Shown one piece after another: positions 11,819 through 24,455 of a stretch of DNA of 64,000 nt. Source of the DNA: Manihot esculenta (lineage: Eukaryota; Streptophyta; Magnoliopsida; Malpighiales; Euphorbiaceae); contig NC_035171.2 of the NCBI RefSeq assembly GCF_001659605.2, forward strand, positions 5,224,886 to 5,288,885, written 5' to 3'. Made by a program: the position numbers and the translations under genes. Within the stretch, counting starts at the first letter, position 1. Each line of letters starts with the position of its first letter. The notes below the pieces were generated by a model that was given only the letters and a program-made list of their open reading frames with translations, was not told the DNA's origin and did no database searches.

Positions 11819-13316
11819 TGTAACAGCCCGGAAACCGATACCCCTTTGTAACGGCCCGAACCGCCACCGGCACTAAGATCCAGATCGGCTTAAGGCTGCC
11901 GGGACTCGTAGTAGGCCAACTATGAACTCTGAGAACCTGATAAAATCCCGTACATGATCAAACATAAACATAAAGCTATAAACAGTTCTACCAACTACCA
12001 GGCTTAACTGAAACACACACTCAGATATACCAATCTGAAACAGCCCTCAAGGCTTACACTAGTGAATACAGCCGCTTTGGGTTTATGCCCAGCGTTCTTC
12101 CCCTCACGGGTTAGCTTCTGGGTCAAGGGATTCAAACCCTGTCCTCCCAAGCATATGCACAGGAAACTCTTAACAAACCTGCCATACTATACACTAAGCC
12201 TGGTTCAGCACATTTCTCATCAAGAAACGTAAAACAGGATCCATGTACAAAGGGATTAAACATACACTAGCATACCAGGGCATAACACAACTCTATCCAT
12301 ACATGACATTACATAGCTATACATAACTGTACAAGACATAACTTTACATACAATCCTTTATATTTACATCATGTCCACACTAAAGGCTATTCTATTACAA
12401 AAACATCACGTCTACCCTTGACGCCTTCCTGATCCACCTCTGACCTGCAAAACTGGGGTTAAGGGAGAGGGATGAGCTACAAAAGCCCAGTGAGCAGAAA
12501 CTAATAGAACAGTTCATTAAATCATATGCTCTCATGAAATACGTCACAGCACAAACATTTCACATAAACTCAGGTGAACATGTCACCACTAGTCCCAGAA
12601 TACTATACCGTTGTGCCAGGGCGTAGTCAAAGGCTCCTGGACTTCCTATATATCTGCCAGGGCGTAGTCAAAGGCTCCTGGACTTCCTTAGGACTAATGG
12701 ATCATTCATCATTCACCCGCACCAACAACAGTAAAATGCAATGCAACATAGTCGTGAACTAGTGCAACCAACTTATTGCATATTCATGATGCATGAAACA
12801 TGCTAAAAGCATTTAATCTTTCAGTTAAAATGGTTAAGTTTAGTTCCACTCACCAGGCAGACGCTGACTGACTCTGCACAGCAAACACTGCTAAACACCT
12901 CGATGCCTTGGGTCCAATCCTACACAGGAGGACTCAAATGAGGTACCAAACACACTCTAACAAACCTCTAAACAACTCCCCAAAAACCCTCTAAAACACC
13001 CTAGAACAATCATAGAAAACATGCAAAGGAAGGCTGGACAGGGCACCTTCGGCAGCACCTTCGGCGGCCGAAAGTCTCCTCCAGAGATGAAAGTCCAAAT
13101 GTTCGGGGGCAACCTTAGGCAGCCGAAATTGCCTCCACAAGTGGTTCGGCGGCCGAACCTGAGTTTATCTAGAACCCAGCTTCGTGCACAACCAAGCCCC
13201 CCAAACCTCCAAACTCCCACAACATGCATCCAACCTCTCCAAAACATGCACAAACACTTAACCAAGCATATAAGAGCTTAAAACATACTAAAACTCCAAC
13301 AAACAACATACATAAA

Positions 13317-15075
13317 TGATAGAGCATAATTTAGTCCATTTTATATTGATATTATTAATGATTATTTACATGATTTCTGCTTAATTTAGTGCTTTTGATA
13401 TTATTTTGCAGAAAATGGTGTAGAAGGACACTTTGGAGAAAATCCCCCTAAAATCGCCTTATTTGGAGTCAAATAAGGCAAGCCTATCAAGTTGGATTTT
13501 AAGTCAAACTGAATAAGCAAAATATTTTGGAAATTAAATATTCAAGCTCATTCTCTCACGTGGATCAAGTCCATTCTTGCACATGGGCCCGCGCATCCTC
13601 CGCATGGACCATTCACGCACACGGGAATTCACAGCCCGTGCACACCCACGCTTCACGCCATTGGGCCCGCGTCATCAACTCCAGCACCTTTCACTTGCAA
13701 CATGGCCCACACCAATCCATCAATTCACGTGAATGGACCAAGCACAAGTCTTCAACCTTCACGCCGTGGCCCCACCAGGCGCTCAACACTCACGCCCCAG
13801 CTCCCGCACACTCCTTCACCTTGGGCCGAGCGCGCAAATGGACCAACACTCATGCACAAGCTCAACAGGCAGCACTTCACATGGACCAAGTGGACCCACC
13901 TTCATCATCCACGCTCACCAGCCTTCACGCAACCTTCGCACACGGACAGCCCGTGGACCGAGCTCTTCACATGGGTCACTGCCACTCCGCAATTTCCAAT
14001 TTATGGCGCCTCTCTGCACTTATAAATAGAGCCTTCAGTGGCCGAATTAAAGGCAGAATTTCAATTCGGCAATTCCACCGCCCGGCGCAATTCGGTTCTT
14101 CTTTCTTTTCTTTTCTTTTTTTATTTTATTTTTCTGTTTTTAATTCAGTCATGAGTGGCTGAATTATTTTCATCTAGTTGAATATTGGTTGAAACTTTAA
14201 TTGGTTAATAGGTTGTGAGACTTGATCAAATATTATTTAATTTTTGGAAATTCAATATTCATGCAATTTCATATTTAATTCTCATATTATTTTGTTATTG
14301 AGATCTACGTTGATTTTTGATTGCAAAATAATTATTTGTTAGTTTGAATAATTTAAATCCGTAATTGCTTGGGTTATTCTTACATGAGAACACTTGGGAT
14401 AAAATCTAAGGAAATTGCATGATCTAGCGTTATCTCCATACATTTGGGTAGCTAGGATTGGATCTCTCTATTTCTTAATGCAATTAACAGTTGTTTTGAT
14501 GCCTAAGGTCCAAGGACGTTCCTTGGCAACTTGTTGATTAGTAATTAATTAGAGGACGTTCCCTAATTAATTTATTCCTAAGGAGAGATAATGGTGGTGA
14601 GAAGCGTCTTCCATCTCCATAAACTGATTTATTGAATCAACCCAAAGTGTCTGTAATCAATCCCAACAGCTAAAGTGGATCCAATACTTCAACTAGAGCT
14701 TTCTTATTATTTATTTCTCTTTTATTTTATTATTCGCTTATTTTAATTGTTTTCAGTAGTTTGTTAATCAAATCAATTTCAAACCCCCCATTTTACTTTT
14801 ACTGCAATTTATTTTTATTCCACTTTCAGTTTATCTCGCTTTCAGTTTTATCTCGTTTCAATTTATTCCTCTTTCAATTATATTTCTTTTCAGTTTATTT
14901 CTCTTTCAGTTTTATTTCTGTTTATTTTTATTTCAGTTTATTTTATTGGTCTTGATAAGGAAAATAGGTAAGTATTCAATTCCCTGTGGATTCGATCCTT
15001 TCACCACTATCTGCAGTTATAAATTGTTGATAACCAGAAAGGTTATTTTTGACCGGCTTCGACAACCGCGAGTCA
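13317..15075 (+). mobile_element. Solo LTR S, Athila-like, with ATAAA target duplication
   Basis: It begins TGATAGAGCATAATTTAG and ends CGACAACCGCGAGTCA. Both ends resemble the LTR ends of the Athila at 34028-55186 read on the minus strand. ATAAA flanks it on both sides (13312-13316 and 15076-15080) and there is no internal region, so LTR-LTR recombination probably removed one. A TATA box lies at 14021-14028. At about 13540-14000 it contains a C-rich block unlike the AT-rich rest. Confidence 0.85.
14021..14028 (+). promoter_or_regulatory. TATA box of solo LTR S
   Basis: TATAAATA directly after the C-rich block, in good plant context (cacttataaatagagcc). Transcription would be expected to start near 14050. 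Confidence 0.6.
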
Positions 15076-15431
15076 ATAAACAAGCTTTCACCATCAAAAC
15101 ACCAAAAACACCCTATTTACCCTAAACATGCAAACCTGCCCAAAAACTCCATAAAACCTTCTTAAATCATGAAAAGAAGTTCTGGATCTTCACTTACCTC
15201 TTGGAAACAAGTAGATGAACGATCCAAACGTGGAGCTTTGGAGCAACTCTCCTCCAACACCACCAAACTTCCAAAACTAGGGTTTATAGCTCAAAAGCTA
15301 CAAAACAACATTAAAACCATCAAAACCTTGCATGATTTGGTGAAAATATGATGAAATCTCAAGGAGAACCCTGCTCTCACCTCTGCCTATGCAAATGGAG
15401 TCAATCCTTATCCATTTGCCGACTGAGGGAC

Positions 15432-15439
15432 CCTTTATA
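15432..15439 (-). promoter_or_regulatory. TATA box in the 3' LTR of H
   Basis: The minus strand reads TATAAAGG, in the same relative place as the TATAAAAG box of the related LTRs. One base is changed, in keeping with the age of the element. Confidence 0.45.
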
Positions 15440-15760
15440 GGTGACTCACCGCCTCACCTTCGGCGGCCAAAGCTGCAAGCAAAATCATGCAACGTTCGGT
15501 GGCTGAACTTGGAGTTTCGGAAGCCAAACCTAGGGCATTTTCGGCGGCCGAACATCACTTTCGGCGGCCGAACCTGGCAAAATCCTTCTTGTTCTTTTCT
15601 CTTCAAAACTCAACTCTTTTCTAAACCAAAACCTTAAAAACACTTAAAACATTTTAGAAAACCTTTACTTAACCCTTGCTATACCCCTCAAAAAGGATCT
15701 GACATCCGAGATTCCACTGGACGGTAGGAATTTCGATGTCTGAACGAGCAGGGTCTTACA

Positions 15761-17043
15761 TTCTACCCCCCTTAGAAAAACATTCGTCCCCGAATGTTAA
15801 AACAACAAACAACAAGCAAGCAAGCAAGCGAAGCCTAAGATCTCTCTCCAAAGAGAGACACAGATACCGCTGGAGTAAAAACTTCCGGGTCTTCTAAGCA
15901 CACTTCCATTCTGTGGTGATTCCAAAAGACTATCACCACCGAGACTCCTTGATCCTTAACTTCCTAACCTGGGTGTCTATAATCTACCTTGACTACTCAA
16001 CACAGGTGAGATTTCCTAAGATCTCCACCTCTGGTTCCTTAAAAACCTCACTTGGATCTGACACAACTTCCACAACACAGGGACATGGAAAATCTAGATG
16101 AACTTTCTCCATCTGAATAGGTAAATCTAGCTTAGATACATCCCTAATCCTTCACAGGACTTCAAAGGGTTCGACGTATCTTAGAGCCACTTTACCTTTC
16201 AACTCACAATAGATCACCACTTAACTAAAAAAGACACTATAAACAAAACTCCAACTTCCTTCTGAACTCCACAAGCTTCCGCTGTGCACTCTGATCTTTG
16301 CCCTTCTCTCTTCATCTTTACTATACTGGCCTCTTCGCTAGCTCTCAACAGGCTACTACTGCTTACTCTGAAAGAAAACTCTTCTATCTTCTCACTACTA
16401 AACGAAAACTAGCTCTAACTCTCAACAGGTAGTACCCAGATCTCAGATCTATCTTGGAAAACAACTGGCTCCCACGAACTGTTCCAATAGATCATCAATC
16501 CTGAAGGAAACACCCGTCCTTGGCAACGACCTTGTTCAACTGCTTACAGTTGCTACAAAGTCTCAAGAATTCATCCTACTTTTCCCACAACCACACTGGA
16601 ACACTCCAGGGTGAGATACTAGGTCAGATAAAACCCTCGACTACCAAGCCTCTCCACTGCTCTAACCAATCTCCTACAACTCAATAGGTGCCATCCTGCA
16701 GGGAAAGATAGAAATGGTTCTGGTACCAAGTACCACCTCTAAACCAATCTCCATCTTCCTGACAGATGGAAAACCTGACAGCTTACTTGGAAAGACAACC
16801 AAGAACTCTCTCTCTACAACAGGCACTGAGGCTGGTTTCCTGACCCAACTACTAAACTCTCACACAAGGGCTAGAATCCTCTGACAACCTCTCCTGAGCA
16901 ACCAAGAGCCTACAGGGCTGACATCAAACCTCTAGGCACTCCTACTCTGTCCTCTCCAAGGACAAACTCTGATCCATCAGAACCCTAAACCTGACTACCT
17001 TGTCTCTACAGACACAGGTAGCACCACGGGTAGCTAGCCCAAC
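15761..17043 (-). pseudogene. Degraded pol remnant of element H
   Basis: Read on the minus strand this matches pieces of the Tekay pol seen intact in G. A chromodomain/integrase C-terminal stretch lies at about 15860-16200 (match to the Leu-Pro-rich region before the chromodomain). Reverse transcriptase pieces lie at about 16430-16700, and the end of the PR-RT linker reaches 17043. The RNase H and integrase core between them are missing. Frames are broken throughout. A C-rich tail (ttctacccccc) at 15761 is the old polypurine tract. Confidence 0.7.
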
Positions 17044-19256
17044 TGTAACGACCCCAAAATGGACCGTCACCGGCGCTAGGATTCAGGTCGGCTTAAGGCC
17101 GCCAGAACCCGTAGCAAGCCTGCTATACTCTCTGTGTACCTGTAAAACTCATACATGATCATACATTTTCTGTGAAAATAAAACTCTTTGCTGAACCAAG
17201 GCTTAACCTGTGCATGCACTATCTCTGTACTCTGTACTCTGTACTCTGTACTCTGTACTCTGTACTCTACCCCTGACTAGAGCTTGCTCTAGATGGGTTA
17301 ATTCATACCTGTTAAGCCTGGTTTGTCACATACAGAAAAACATAGATATAGATACATATCCAGATCATGTACAACACATACAACACTAAGTCAAGCACAT
17401 GTCTAACTTTAGACACACAATTATTACATCTCTTTAATATTACATGTCCACTCTAGGCTATTACAAATCTCTTTACTCTTTCTGTACTCTGCTGAACTGT
17501 CCCTGTACACTGTACACTGAACCTGCAAAACTGGGGTTAAGGGAGTGGGATGAGCTCTATAGCCCAGTGAGTAGAACAGTAAAATATCTCAGTAAAACAT
17601 GATCTCATGGAATGCGTCATAACACAAACATTTCACATCAAGAGTAAACCTGTCACCACATAGTCCCAGTAACTCTGTGCCAGGGCGTAGAATCGAGCAC
17701 CTGGTCTTCCTGTCATATATGTATATGTGTATATAACACCTCTGTACTTACCATTGCCAGGGCGTAGTCAAAGGCTCCTGGTCTTTACTATACCTGCCAG
17801 GGCGTAGTCAAAGGCTCCTGGTCTTTACTATACCTGCCAGGGCGTAGTCAAAGGCTCCTGGACTTCCTGTCTGAGACTATTGGATCATTCAGCATTCACC
17901 CACATCAACAAATAACTATGCAATGCAACATATTCGTGGATACTAATGCAATCAACCTATGGCATAATCATGATGCATGAGATATGCTAAAACATTCCAT
18001 TAGTCAATTAAAAGAGTTAAGTTTAGTTCCACTCACCTCTGGCTAACTGGACTGACTGACTCTGCAGGCTCTGAAAACGCTGGGCAGTACTCACTACTGC
18101 TCTCTCTGGTTCCTCTGGTCTGTATAGGTACAGATAAACTCAAATGAGGGACCAAACTAACTGCTGACCAACTCTATTAAACTTCCCAAAACTCCCCTTA
18201 AACTCACTCTACACCTCATGCAAAGCATGCAAAGGAAAGCTGGACAGAACACTTTCGGCGGCAGGTTCGGCGGCCGAAAGTCTTCTCCAGAGACGAAACT
18301 CAAGCACCTTCGGCGGCACCTTCGGCGGCCGAAGTCCCCAAACAGAGCCGAACATGCAAAGCTCGCGGGGGCAAGCTGTGGCAGCCTAAGCCACCATGCA
18401 AGAGGTTCGGCGGCCGAATGAACCTTCGGCTGCCGAACCTGAGTTCTTCCAGAACTCAGCCCGACGGCAAACCAAGCTCTTCCTTCCCTTCAACATCTCC
18501 AAACATGCATATATCAACTCCTCAACACTCATATACATAAGTATATGTTCACAGGGGTCCAAAACTATCTACTAACCCCAAACAACAAATCAAACATAAC
18601 ACATAAACATGTATACATCCATAAATCATCAAAACCACCATGACTAACCTAAGCATGCATCTCTTTCCTTAATCCCCATAAAACCTTCAGAAAACATATA
18701 ACAAGATCCGGATCTTCCCTTACCTCTATAAACAGGAAGATGAACGTTCTGAACCCAAGGAAAACAGATCAACTCTTCTTCAACCGTACTCACTCTCAAC
18801 CCTCACCTTTTTACTTCAAACTCTCACACTTTGATGAACACAAGCTAACTCGTGCATGAGCTGCTCAAACTGAGCAAATAAAACATGGGAGACGTAACCA
18901 ACTTCTGGACATGACCTGGTGATAACACCTGTCCAAAATGCTGACTAAGGGATACAAAACTGCTGGCTCAGCAACTCAGCTTCGGCTGCCGAAGCGCATG
19001 CAAAACCATGCAACATTCGGGGGCCGAACCTGAATTCGGAAGCCGAACATTGAGCACTTTCGGCGGCCGAACTTACCTTCGGCGGCCGAACTTGGCTCCT
19101 CTGCCTTGGGTCATTTCAGCTCAAAACTTAATTACCACAGTAAAACACATCATAACCCTTAGTCAAACATAAAGCCTACCCTCCTCTAGAAGTCCGACAC
19201 CCCGGATTCCACCGGACGACAGGAATTCTGATGCCGACTTCTAGCCGGGTATTACA
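17044..19256 (-). repeat. 3' LTR of element G
   Basis: 2213 bp. Contains a heptamer microsatellite (CTCTGTA, six units) at about 17223-17264, three 40-bp units at 17757-17862, and TTCGGCGGCCGAA-type palindromes at about 18255-18440 and 18980-19100. It differs from the 5' LTR by scattered substitutions and one extra 40-bp unit, so the insertion is not brand new. Confidence 0.9.
17757..17862. repeat. 40-bp tandem repeat in the LTR of G, three units
   Basis: Each unit starts gccagggcgtagtcaaaggc and ends with ctcctgg, giving short inverted arms CCAGG/CCTGG. The 5' LTR has only two units (near 25168-25234). Related tandem units sit at the matching place in the LTRs of H, C and D. Confidence 0.85.
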
Positions 19257-19330
19257 TTCTCCCCCCCTTAAAAACATTCGTCCTCGAATGATTCGAAAAC
19301 AAATAACACAAAAACCGGAGGAAACTAACC

Positions 19331-19696
19331 TCAAAACAAATATGGATACTGCTGAAGCATCGACTCTCGCGTCTCCCAGGTGCACTCTTCTAGGTTATGG
19401 TGGTTCCATAGAACTTTCACCATCGGAATCTCTTTGTTCCTTAGCTGTCTGATCTGTGTGTCCAGAATCCGCACTGGCTGCTCTATATAGGTGAGATCTG
19501 TATGAATCTCCACCTCAGGCTCACTCAGAACCTGATTCGGATCTGACACAAACTGCCGTAGCATAGAAACATGAAAGACCGGGTGAATCCTCTCCATAGA
19601 AGCAGGCAAATCTAGCTTATACGACACATTTCCGATCCTCTGCAAAATCTCAAAGGGTCCAATGTACCGTGGAGCTAACTTACCCTTCTGTCCCAA
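19331..19696 (-). pseudogene. Element G integrase C-terminus and chromodomain, out of frame with the rest
   Basis: About 120 codons that continue the polyprotein in another frame. They hold [13 protein letters not shown], the HPVFHVSML linker, and a chromodomain-like end (PVRILDTQIRQLRNKEI, then VLWNHHNLEECTWE). In related elements C and E this part is fused in frame with integrase. A one-base difference near 19688 separates the two frames. Chromodomains of this clade are known to direct integration to heterochromatin. The ATG-like start at 19696 is a shadow of the frame and not a true start. Confidence 0.85.
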
Positions 19697-22600
19697 ACCG
19701 AACCACTCCTTTCATTGGAGACACTTTCAGCAATACCATATTACCCTCCTGAAACTCTAACTGCTTTCTGCGAACGTCTGCATAACTTTTCTGTCTACTC
19801 TGCGCTGTCCTGATTCTATCTCTGATCACGGGCACTACTCGACTAGTAAGCTCTACTAACTCTGGCCCTGCAAGAGCCTTCTCTCCTATCTCTTCCCAAC
19901 AAACAGGGGATCTGCACTTCCTCCCATACAAAGCTTCATAAGGAGCCATCCCAATGCTAGCATGATGGCTGTTATTGTAGGCAAACTCCACCAAAGGTAG
20001 ATGCTGCCTCCAAGAACCGCCAAAGTCTAACACACACAGTCGAAGCATATCCTCTATGGTCTGGATGGTCCTCTCTGACTGTCCATCAGTCTGTGGGTGG
20101 AAAGCAGTGCTAAACTCTAATCTCGTGCCCATCGCACTCTGCAGACTTCGCCAAAATCTAGAAGTAAACTGAGGTCCTCTGTCTGAAACTATCGACACTG
20201 GAACACCATGTAATCTTACTATTTCATCCAGATAGACCTGTGCCAACTTATCCACAGAATAGTTACTCCGTACTGGAAGAAAATGAGCAGATTTCGTGAG
20301 TCTGTCCACAATCACCCATATAGAGTCTATCCTGTTGGACGCTGCTGGTAAACCCACTACAAAATCCATGGCTATGTTCTCCCATTTCCACTCTGGAATC
20401 GGCAATGGGTTAAGCATTCCTGCTGGTTTCTGATGCTCTAGTTTCACCCTCTGGCAAACTTCACAAGCTGTCACAAACTGCGCCACCTCTTTCTTCATGG
20501 CTGACCACCAATAGACCTTTTTCAGATCCTGATACATCTTGGTGGCTCCTGGGTGAACACTATACCGCGCATTATGAGCTTCCCTCATAATGTCTTCCTT
20601 CACACTGCCCCTATCTGGTACACAAAGTCGACGCCCATAACGAAGGATCCCTTTGCTATCAAATCGGAACTCTGCACTGTTGCCTGACTGAACAGTCCTG
20701 GCAATTTTCATCAACTCAGGGTCCTCATGCTGTCTCTGAGCGATCTGCTCCAGAAACACAGGTGTCACTCTCATCTGTGCTATCAACGCACCTGTACCAG
20801 ACAACTCTAACTGTAATCCGTCGTCTAAGAGCTTGTACAGCTCCATCACAACTGGTCTCCGCTCTGCTGCTATATGGGATAAACTGCCTAGTGACTTCCG
20901 GCTTAGGGCGTCTGCCACGACATTCGCCTTACCCGGATGATACTGGATCTTACAATCATAATCACTGAGCAATTCGACCCATCTCCTCTGTCTCAAATTC
21001 AGCTCTCTCTGACTCAAGATGTACTGTAAACTCTTGTGATCAGTGAAGATCTCGCATTTAACCCCGTAGAGGTAATGCCGCCACATCTTAAGTGCAAAGA
21101 TAACTGCTGCCATCTCGAGGTCATGGGTGGGGTAATTCAACTCGTGCTTCTTCAACTGTCTAGAAGCATAAGCTATCACCCTATCACTCTGCATCAATAC
21201 ACAGCCCAATCCTACTCGAGATGCATCACAGAACACTGTGAAATCCTCAGTACTTACGGGCAGAGCTAGCACTGGTGCTGTTGTCAATCTCCGCTTGAGC
21301 TCCTCAAAGCTCTCTTCACACTGGTCTGACCAGACAAACTTCTGGTTCTTCTGAGTCAATTTGGTCATCGGAGCTGCTATCTTTGAGAAGTTCTGAACGA
21401 ACCTCCTGTAGTAACCTGCCAGTCCCAGAAAGCTTTTAATCTCAGTCACTGTCGTGGGTCTGGGCCAGTTAGCTACAGCCTCTATCTTCTTGGGGTCTAC
21501 CTCAATACCCTCTGCTGATACTACATGTCCCAAGAAGGAAATGCTCCTCAACCAAAACTCACACTTCGAGAACTTGGCATACAAACCATGCTCTCTCAGT
21601 GTCTGCAAAACTATCCTCAGATGCTGGGCATGCTCCTCTGCATCTCTGGAATACACTAAGATGTCATCAATAAAGACAATCACAAAGTGATCCAGATACT
21701 CGCTGAAAACTCTGTTCATGAGATCCATGAATGCTGCAGGGGCGTTAGTCAACCCGAACGGCATCACTAAGAACTCATAATGCCCATATCTGGTCCTGAA
21801 AGCTGTCGTAGGCACATCTGCCTCTCTGACTCTCAACTGATGATACCCGGATCTCAGATCTATTTTCGAGAAACAACCTGCTCCAGCTAGCTGGTCAAAG
21901 AGATCATCAATCCGAGGTAGCGGATATCTATTCTTGATAGTGACCTTGTTCAACTGTCTGTAGTCGATACAAAGTCTGAGGGATCCATCCTTCTTTCTGA
22001 CAAAGAGCACTGGAGCACCCCAAGGTGAGGTACTAGGGCGGATGAAACCCTTATCTACCAAGTCCTGCAACTGTTCTTTCAACTCTTTTAACTCTGCTGG
22101 TGCCATCCTGTAGGGAGGAATAGAGATAGGTCTGGTACCTGGCAGCAATTCAATTTCAAACCCTATCTCCCTATCAGGTGGGAGTCCTGGTAAATCGTCT
22201 GGGAACACATCGAGAAACTCTCGAACTACTGGTACTGTGGCTGGTTCCCTCACCTGACTGTCTAGCTCTCTCACATGAGCTAGAAACCCCTGACAACCCC
22301 TCCTAAGCAAACGACGAGCCTGAAGGGCTGAAATCATACCTCTGGGTGTACCTCTCCTGTCTCCTCTGAAGACACACTCTGACCCATCCTGGTCTTTGAG
22401 ACTCACTAACTTCTCTCTACAGTCCAAAGTAGCACTATATGTAGATAACCAATCCATCCCTAGAATGACATCAAAATCCGTCAAATCTAGAACCACAAGG
22501 TCAGCTGGAAGGTATCTACCCTCTATAAACACTGGACTGAAACGACAGACTGACACTGCCACTGATGGGTCACATTTAGGTCCACTGACCCAGAGAGGAT

Positions 22601-24239
22601 ACTCTAACTCAGACCTGATCAAACCCAATCTCTCTATGGCTCTCGAAGCAATAAAGGAATGAGAAGCACCGGGGTCCATCAAAGCATACACATCTGAACA
22701 CCCAATGATGAGATTACCTGACACCACTGTGTTCGACATGTTCGCCTCCTCCTGTGTCACTGTGAAAATCCGTGCTGGGGCTACCGGATTTCCACCTCGG
22801 GAACCTGCTGCTGAAGTAGAGGCTGCCCCTCTCCCTCTACCTCTGCCACTACTCTGAGGCATGACTGGAGCTACTGGCCGTACAACTGGATGTACCACAC
22901 TGCCTGAACTCATCTGCTGGGATGGTGCAAAAGTCACCTGAGAACAATCCCGAGCAATATGCCCTTCCTGTCCACATCTAAAACACGCAGTAGATCCCAT
23001 CCGACAAGTCCCTACATGTGGTCTTCCGCATCTTCTGCAGACTGGAGCTGTGCCAGAGCTTGAGCCACTACCTATTCCCAGACCTGACTTCACTTTAGTC
23101 CAGAACTTATTCTTTGTTCCTTTTGCTCTATCCCATCTCTTGCTGCCTGACGTGCCTGCACTGGGGGCCTTAGAACCCGAAGCCTGTGCCTTTGATTGTT
23201 TCTGAATATTGGCACTAGCTTCCATTTTCCTGGCCGCGTCCACTATAGTGTGGAAACTCTCCTTTTCTGCTGGAAGAATCAAGGAAGCATACCTGGGATG
23301 CAATCTCATAGTATATCTCCTTGCCTTCTTCTGATCAGTATCATAGACTTGACCCACATACTGAAGCAACTCCAGGAACTTATCTGTGAATTCATCAACA
23401 CTCATCTCATCTGTCTGTCTCAACTGTTCGAACTCTATTACTTTCATCTCTCTGGAACTGTCAGGAAAAGCCCACCCTGCAAACGCATTGGCGAACTCTC
23501 CCCATGACATGCTGTCCATTCTGGGTTCCACATAGTTCTTAAACCATTCTCTGGCTTTCTTGCATTTGAGTGTAAACCCTGCCATCTCAATGGCTCGACT
23601 ATCATCAGCTCCCAACTCACTAGTTATCATCCTAACTGATCTGAGGTATTCAAATGGATCATCTCCCGTGTTGTATTTAGGAGCATCCAATTTCAAGTAC
23701 TCTGTCATTTGCACTTTACCTCCAGATGAGCTAGGTTGATGTCTATCAACAGGGGCTACTGGTTCTGGTGGTGGTACTGGTTCATTTGGCTCTGGGTGTG
23801 CTGCACTTGGATGGGTAGGGGACGATGGATACATCGGATATGGTGGGTAGTACGGAGGATAAGGCATATAAGGCATGTAAGAAGGATATGGCACAAAACT
23901 AGAGTACTCCGACATACCTCCCATCGGATACTCTGGATAGCCAAAACCTGAGGTCTGAGCACCTCCCTGTGACTCTCCCATACCTTCCTCAAAGCTGCCT
24001 ATACCCATACTGTCATCTCTAGACTGCTCAATCTCCATAGCTTCCCTCCTTTCCTCTGATCTTTCTCCCCTAACTGTTCCTCTTCTGCTCTCGTCGACAG
24101 ACCTTCTAGGGTCTATTGACGTACCTTCCCTGCTAGATCTCTGAGACCTTGCCCTCGGCAATGCAGGAGGACGAGCAGCTGGTCTCTCATTCTCTGGTGG
24201 GACTCCAGTCAATCGAGCTGATCGACGAGTTCCTCGCAT
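19680..24239 (-). CDS. Element G Gag-Pol polyprotein (Gag, PR, RT, RNase H, integrase)
   Basis: 1519 codons from the conserved start [10 protein letters not shown], chosen because C and D gag open the same way; the frame stays open 42 codons further upstream. Gag capsid lies at about residues 180-340. A CCHC knuckle ([14 protein letters not shown]) lies near 418, preceded by a second Cys/His cluster. The protease motif [11 protein letters not shown] is near 520, RT with FIDD near 855, RNase H ([10 protein letters not shown] and THDLEMAAV) at about 1000-1100, and the integrase HHCC finger followed by the DDE core ([10 protein letters not shown] type) at about 1200-1420. It ends early in FGTEG because of a one-base frameshift before the chromodomain. 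All catalytic motifs are present, so RT and integrase could be active if expressed. Confidence 0.93.
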   Translation of the reverse strand: MRGTRRSARLTGVPPENERPAARPPALPRARSQRSSREGTSIDPRRSVDESRRGTVRGERSEERREAMEIEQSRDDSMGIGSFEEGMGESQGGAQTSGFGYPEYPMGGMSEYSSFVPYPSYMPYMPYPPYYPPYPMYPSSPTHPSAAHPEPNEPVPPPEPVAPVDRHQPSSSGGKVQMTEYLKLDAPKYNTGDDPFEYLRSVRMITSELGADDSRAIEMAGFTLKCKKAREWFKNYVEPRMDSMSWGEFANAFAGWAFPDSSREMKVIEFEQLRQTDEMSVDEFTDKFLELLQYVGQVYDTDQKKARRYTMRLHPRYASLILPAEKESFHTIVDAARKMEASANIQKQSKAQASGSKAPSAGTSGSKRWDRAKGTKNKFWTKVKSGLGIGSGSSSGTAPVCRRCGRPHVGTCRMGSTACFRCGQEGHIARDCSQVTFAPSQQMSSGSVVHPVVRPVAPVMPQSSGRGRGRGAASTSAAGSRGGNPVAPARIFTVTQEEANMSNTVVSGNLIIGCSDVYALMDPGASHSFIASRAIERLGLIRSELEYPLWVSGPKCDPSVAVSVCRFSPVFIEGRYLPADLVVLDLTDFDVILGMDWLSTYSATLDCREKLVSLKDQDGSECVFRGDRRGTPRGMISALQARRLLRRGCQGFLAHVRELDSQVREPATVPVVREFLDVFPDDLPGLPPDREIGFEIELLPGTRPISIPPYRMAPAELKELKEQLQDLVDKGFIRPSTSPWGAPVLFVRKKDGSLRLCIDYRQLNKVTIKNRYPLPRIDDLFDQLAGAGCFSKIDLRSGYHQLRVREADVPTTAFRTRYGHYEFLVMPFGLTNAPAAFMDLMNRVFSEYLDHFVIVFIDDILVYSRDAEEHAQHLRIVLQTLREHGLYAKFSKCEFWLRSISFLGHVVSAEGIEVDPKKIEAVANWPRPTTVTEIKSFLGLAGYYRRFVQNFSKIAAPMTKLTQKNQKFVWSDQCEESFEELKRRLTTAPVLALPVSTEDFTVFCDASRVGLGCVLMQSDRVIAYASRQLKKHELNYPTHDLEMAAVIFALKMWRHYLYGVKCEIFTDHKSLQYILSQRELNLRQRRWVELLSDYDCKIQYHPGKANVVADALSRKSLGSLSHIAAERRPVVMELYKLLDDGLQLELSGTGALIAQMRVTPVFLEQIAQRQHEDPELMKIARTVQSGNSAEFRFDSKGILRYGRRLCVPDRGSVKEDIMREAHNARYSVHPGATKMYQDLKKVYWWSAMKKEVAQFVTACEVCQRVKLEHQKPAGMLNPLPIPEWKWENIAMDFVVGLPAASNRIDSIWVIVDRLTKSAHFLPVRSNYSVDKLAQVYLDEIVRLHGVPVSIVSDRGPQFTSRFWRSLQSAMGTRLEFSTAFHPQTDGQSERTIQTIEDMLRLCVLDFGGSWRQHLPLVEFAYNNSHHASIGMAPYEALYGRKCRSPVCWEEIGEKALAGPELVELTSRVVPVIRDRIRTAQSRQKSYADVRRKQLEFQEGNMVLLKVSPMKGVVRFGTEG

Positions 24240-24440
24240 CTTTACTCTCTGGAAACACAACATATAACATAGCACTTTAGCACATAAACAACACATAACA
24301 ATAAGGCACATGCATAACTCATGGCATAAAACAGATAGGACGTAACACCCTATCCTAGTGGACATGCTTTCCTATTGTGCTTGACCACTCTCTCTATGAG
24401 CCCGACACTGTCTCTATAGGTCCGATCATGTGAACCTAGG

Positions 24441-24452
24441 GCTCTGATACCA
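24441..24452 (-). other. Primer binding site of G (tRNA-iMet)
   Basis: The minus strand reads TGGTATCAGAGC, the standard initiator-tRNA-Met primer match of plant LTR elements, three bases inside the 5' LTR. Confidence 0.9.
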
Positions 24453-24455
24453 ATC

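Larger units (their letters stand above)
11819..15760 (-). repeat. 3' LTR of element H, split by solo LTR S
   Basis: Runs from tgtaacagcccgg to gggtcttaca; about 2.18 kb without the insert and its duplicated target. It holds two tandem units of gccagggcgtagtcaaaggc at about 12615-12690, TTCGGCGGCCGAA-type palindromes near 13060-13160 and 15465-15580, and a minus-strand TATA box. It aligns with the right LTR over 27922-29123. Confidence 0.85.

Noticed and set aside
11847..11860. LTR start of H at the inner tgtaacggcccg
   Set aside because: The outer start at 11819 is present in both LTRs and, at 27922, lies the expected three bases from the primer site, so the inner copy is part of the LTR.
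13527..14162. 211-codon His/Pro/Ser-rich frame in the solo LTR
   Set aside because: Three frames are open at once because the block is C-rich and poor in stops; no domain, and it lies in an LTR before the TATA box.
17223..17264. Telomere-like repeat (CTCTGTA)n
   Set aside because: The unit differs from the plant telomere unit TTTAGGG and its complement, and there are only six units, inside an LTR.
18218..18421. 67-codon frame repeated identically at 25591-25794
   Set aside because: Both copies are the palindrome-rich part of the G LTRs; the identity reflects the LTR pair, not a gene.
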